This document shows, piece by piece, positions 44,581-46,440 of a DNA stretch of 46,440 nt. The DNA comes from Gracilibacteraceae bacterium (GTDB taxonomy: Bacteria; Bacillota; Desulfitobacteriia; Desulfitobacteriales; Syntrophobotulaceae): contig JAISWK010000045.1 of NCBI GenBank assembly GCA_031270805.1, forward strand, positions 1-46,440, written 5' to 3'. Every line of letters begins with the position of its first letter. Positions within the stretch are counted from its first letter, which is position 1. The notes beneath the pieces are model-generated. The model saw only the letters and a program-made list of their open reading frames with translations. It was not told where the DNA came from and did no database searches. The translations under genes and the position numbers were made by a program.

Positions 44581-45464
44581 TGCCAGAGGCAAGACCGCGT
44601 GTATTGGGGTTGGATTTGGGCGATAAGAAGATCGGCGTGGCCGTCAGCGACGTTTTTGGCTGGACGGCCCAACCTGTCGGCGTCGTCCGGCGCGGGCCGG
44701 GGGAAATGCGGGATTTGGCGGCGCTGGTGGCCCGTTACGAAGCGGCCGCTTTTCTGCTCGGCTATCCGCGCAATATGAATGGGACTGCAGGCCCCCGGGC
44801 GCAGGCGACGGAGGAATATGCCGCTTTGCTGCGGCAAAAATTTTCTTTGCCCGTGTGTTTTTGGGACGAGCGCCTCACGAGCGTGGCGGCGGAACGGGCG
44901 CTGCTGGAAGCGGATTTGTCCCGGGCCCGGCGCAAATTGGTCGTCGATCAGACTGCGGCGGCGCTTATTTTGCAGGGTTATTTGGATTATCAGAACGGGC
45001 CGGGCGCAAAAAAGACGGAATCCGCCCGAAACAATTTGACTTTGCCCGCCAAACAGGTTATGATAATAAATGGAAACTCAATATGTGGGGGAGGTACGGG
45101 TATGGCTGATAAAATCACGCCGGAAGAAGAATTGGTCGACTCTGTGGTGCTGACGGACGATGAAGGCGCCGAGCATGAATTCATTCATCTCGAAACGCTC
45201 GAAGTGGACGGAAACACATATTTCGTGTTGCTGCCGACCGGCGCGGAAGACGATGAAGACGAGGACGAGGACGAGGACGAGGACGTGGACGAGGAATATG
45301 ACGAGGATGACGATGAAATCGAAGCCATCATTTTGAAATTGGAAAAAAATGAGAAAGGCGAAGAAATTCTCGTTGACATCGAAGATGATGAGGAGTGGGA
45401 AAAAGTCTCGGACGCCTGGGAAGAACTGGACGACTGTGATTGCGACGACTGCGCGGAGGACTGA
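44580..45464 (+). CDS. ruvX: RuvX (YqgF) joined in frame to a DUF1292 domain
   Basis: Residues 1-138 are a complete RuvX/YqgF, the RNase H-fold nuclease linked to rRNA processing and Holliday junctions: LGLDLGDKKIGVAVSD, LLGYPRNMNG, DERLTS and the C-terminal VDQTAAALILQGYL. Instead of stopping, the frame runs through about 35 unstructured residues into a DUF1292 (YrzB-like) domain starting MADKITPEE, with an acidic Asp/Glu run and a Cys-rich tail (CDCDDC). Elsewhere these are two adjacent genes. The linker DNA contains a promoter and ribosome site, so both a fusion and a separate DUF1292 protein may be made. ATG 44580 follows GGAGG by six bases. Confidence 0.85.
   Translation: MPEARPRVLGLDLGDKKIGVAVSDVFGWTAQPVGVVRRGPGEMRDLAALVARYEAAAFLLGYPRNMNGTAGPRAQATEEYAALLRQKFSLPVCFWDERLTSVAAERALLEADLSRARRKLVVDQTAAALILQGYLDYQNGPGAKKTESARNNLTLPAKQVMIINGNSICGGGTGMADKITPEEELVDSVVLTDDEGAEHEFIHLETLEVDGNTYFVLLPTGAEDDEDEDEDEDEDVDEEYDEDDDEIEAIILKLEKNEKGEEILVDIEDDEEWEKVSDAWEELDDCDCDDCAED
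45036..45064 (+). promoter_or_regulatory. Internal promoter for the DUF1292 part
   Basis: TTGACT (45036-45041) and TATGAT (45059-45064) are spaced exactly 17 bp inside the linker of the ruvX-DUF1292 frame. A start near 45071 would give a leader of about 31 bases. Confidence 0.75.
45102..45464 (+). CDS. DUF1292 domain protein (nested start)
   Basis: A 120-residue acidic protein read from the internal ATG 45102 in the same frame as ruvX, behind GGGGGAGGT (about seven bases) and a consensus-like promoter. The opening VDSVVLTDDEGAEHEFIHLETLEVDG and the later strand NTYFVLLP, quoted here only to locate the domain at residues 12-45, match the YrzB/DUF1292 family. That family is normally encoded alone after ruvX. 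A GACGAG hexamer repeat (about 45250-45290) encodes the Asp/Glu run, and the tail CDCDDC could bind metal. The function is unknown. Confidence 0.8.
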   Translation: MADKITPEEELVDSVVLTDDEGAEHEFIHLETLEVDGNTYFVLLPTGAEDDEDEDEDEDEDVDEEYDEDDDEIEAIILKLEKNEKGEEILVDIEDDEEWEKVSDAWEELDDCDCDDCAED

Positions 45465-45485
45465 GATTTACGACCGTCTGCTACA

Positions 45486-45514
45486 GGGAAAGAGTGAGGG
45501 TCTCACTCTTTCCC
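45486..45514. terminator. Perfect 13-bp hairpin between convergent genes
   Basis: GGGAAAGAGTGAG (45486-45498) pairs perfectly with 45502-45514 around a 3-base loop. There is no T-run on either side. It lies between the stop of ruvX-DUF1292 and the end of the minus-strand exported gene, so a bidirectional 3'-end structure is likely. Confidence 0.55.
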
Positions 45515-45533
45515 GATGCGGGCGCAGCCCTCA

Positions 45534-45977
45534 TCAATAGCGGATACTTTCAAACGGGAAATCTTCCCCGTCGCGGGTAAAAACAATGGTTTCGGCGTCG
45601 GCGGCAGCGAAGGCGTAAGCGGTTGATTGCCCGGCGAAGTGCATGACCATTGTGCAGCCGTCCGCCGGATCGTTCGTATTACGATAAAGCTCGTATGTTC
45701 CCGTTTGCCAGTCCCCGCCCGCAAAGCCTCTGCGATCTGTTACATAAAGGATGCCGTGGTCAAAGCCGTAATAGATGTCCACTGTTTTGCCGCGCCAATC
45801 GCCGGACAGCTTGCCCGTTATGCTGCGGCGGGATTGGTCATGGAGTAGAGCCGCGCTTTTTACCAGGGTGAACAGGATGGCCCGGCTCGGTTTGAGGCAA
45901 ATCAGCGCCGTAAAAACCAGCGCCGCGCCGGCCGTCAGAGCGCGGCCCCTCAGTCCGCTCGTTTTTTTCTTTCGCAT
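45534..45977 (-). CDS. Small exported or membrane-anchored hypothetical protein
   Basis: A 147-residue protein with a basic start (MRKKK) and one hydrophobic segment (about 13-30), either a signal peptide or an anchor, then a beta-rich domain containing DWRGKTVDIYYGFDHG and YVTDRRGF. No family was recognised. The ATG at 45977 has GGAGG six bases upstream. TATAAT-like boxes at 46016-46011 and 46001-45996 (minus) lie upstream, next to the end of the IS element, but the -35 regions are poor. Confidence 0.7.
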   Translation of the reverse strand: MRKKKTSGLRGRALTAGAALVFTALICLKPSRAILFTLVKSAALLHDQSRRSITGKLSGDWRGKTVDIYYGFDHGILYVTDRRGFAGGDWQTGTYELYRNTNDPADGCTMVMHFAGQSTAYAFAAADAETIVFTRDGEDFPFESIRY

Positions 45978-46034
45978 CGCAACCTCCGCAAATTTATTAT
46001 AATCAACCGCATTATATCCCAACGGCGGGCGATT

Positions 46035-46158
46035 TTGACACTCCCCACGGCTAAAGCCGGGGGATTCTTGGTTCAAAACGTCCGTCGCCCCCACGGGTCT
46101 TACACGAACTCCCCAAGCGTATAGGTTCCGGCGTGTCCCGCCGTACCGCGTGAGCAGT
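46035..46158 (-). mobile_element. Right end of an IS200/IS605-type element
   Basis: Starting near TTGACACTCCCCACGG at 46035, the sequence contains the hairpin CCCCACGGCT-AAA-AGCCGGGG type (46043-46062), typical of IS605-family right ends, followed by the 3' non-coding part after the tnpB stop. In intact elements this segment also forms the scaffold of the TnpB guide RNA. The element continues beyond the window. Confidence 0.75.
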
Positions 46159-46440
46159 CTACTCTATCAAGCGCAAACCCTCGCGCAGAATATTCTTTGC
46201 GGCGTTGATGTCACGGTCGTGTACCACGCCGCAGTCCGGGCATACCCATTCGCGCACCGCCAAGTTCTTTGTCGCGGCGTTCTGGTGACCACACGCGCCG
46301 CAAAGTTGACTTGACGGATAGAAATAGAACTCTCTGTTCGCACTGCCCTTTTGTTTTCGAGACAGCCCGCGACAAAGACGCGCTAATTTTTCTTGTGACT
46401 TATGGAGGTGTTTATGATTCTTGAATCGCTCCCCATCAGA
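46159..46440 (-). pseudogene. tnpB: Internally deleted tnpB (IS605 OrfB) remnant, 5' part outside window
   Basis: The 93 residues visible on the minus strand are TnpB-like: [20 protein letters not shown] follows where RuvC-I would be, then [11 protein letters not shown]. The C-terminal zinc ribbon is present (CGAC ... CPDC), as is the RuvC-III motif [11 protein letters not shown], and it ends in RLIE. Between GSANR and FYFYPSSQ about 85-95 residues found in intact TnpB are missing with the frame kept, including RuvC-II with its catalytic Glu. The product should lack nuclease activity. The first half lies beyond 46440. Confidence 0.8.

Overview
The window reads as a chromosomal segment of a GC-rich member of the Bacillota. 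Gene order (pnp, M16 peptidase, dut, asd, aspartokinase, dapA, RNase J; alaS-ireB-ruvX-DUF1292; yloU-fakA-recG), consensus sigma-A promoters, strong AGGAGG-type ribosome sites and frequent GTG/TTG starts all point there. The dipicolinate synthase genes that often sit between dut and asd in spore formers are absent, which would fit a non-sporulating line (Negativicutes-like or a derived clostridial group). The exact family cannot be fixed from this sequence, and the cell-wall-binding repeat protein at 27334-31215 leans clostridial. No rRNA, tRNA or CRISPR array was seen.

Layout. 1-272: leader of pnp with a long composite hairpin and a rho-independent terminator. 273-11014 (+): RNA decay (pnp, RNase J), an M16 peptidase, dUTPase, lysine/diaminopimelate synthesis (dapB, asd, lysC, dapA) and ispG. 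11029-15511 (-): yloU-fakA-recG operon with its own promoter. 15627-16262: gene-poor stretch with hairpins, an orphan plus-strand terminator and two adjacent arrays of 7-bp tandem repeats. 16263-17972 (-): two exported proteins (DUF6273, DUF4358 lipoprotein). 18184-22193 (+): ftsE-ftsX-M23 activator-ctpA division and wall-hydrolysis cluster. 22195-24968 (+): hybrid histidine kinase split by a -1 frameshift at a slippery T-run. 24883-27208 (-): papain-like cysteine peptidase and FMN-dependent glutamate-synthase-like protein. 27334-31215 (-): giant cell-wall protein. 31416-34962 (+): TelA, TVP38/DedA-like, EcsC-like and PanE-like genes, tightly packed. 35088-38334 (+): unknown gene, DnaA-like AAA+ paralogue, pfkA, panB. 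38510-45464 (+): zinc-ribbon protein, fba, fsa, glpX, alaS, ireB, and a ruvX reading frame running into DUF1292. 45534-45977 (-): small exported protein. 46035-46440: right end of an IS200/IS605-type element with an internally deleted tnpB.

Most genes are core housekeeping. The most unusual items are the DnaA-like protein that appears to have lost the arginine finger and is translationally coupled to phosphofructokinase; the kinase frameshift with a dnaX-like arrangement (Shine-Dalgarno-like motif nine bases before T_TTT_TTC); the RuvX-DUF1292 continuous frame with a promoter and ribosome site inside it; the orphan terminator that implies an unannotated plus-strand RNA near 15.7-16.1 kb; and the tnpB remnant missing its RuvC-II part.
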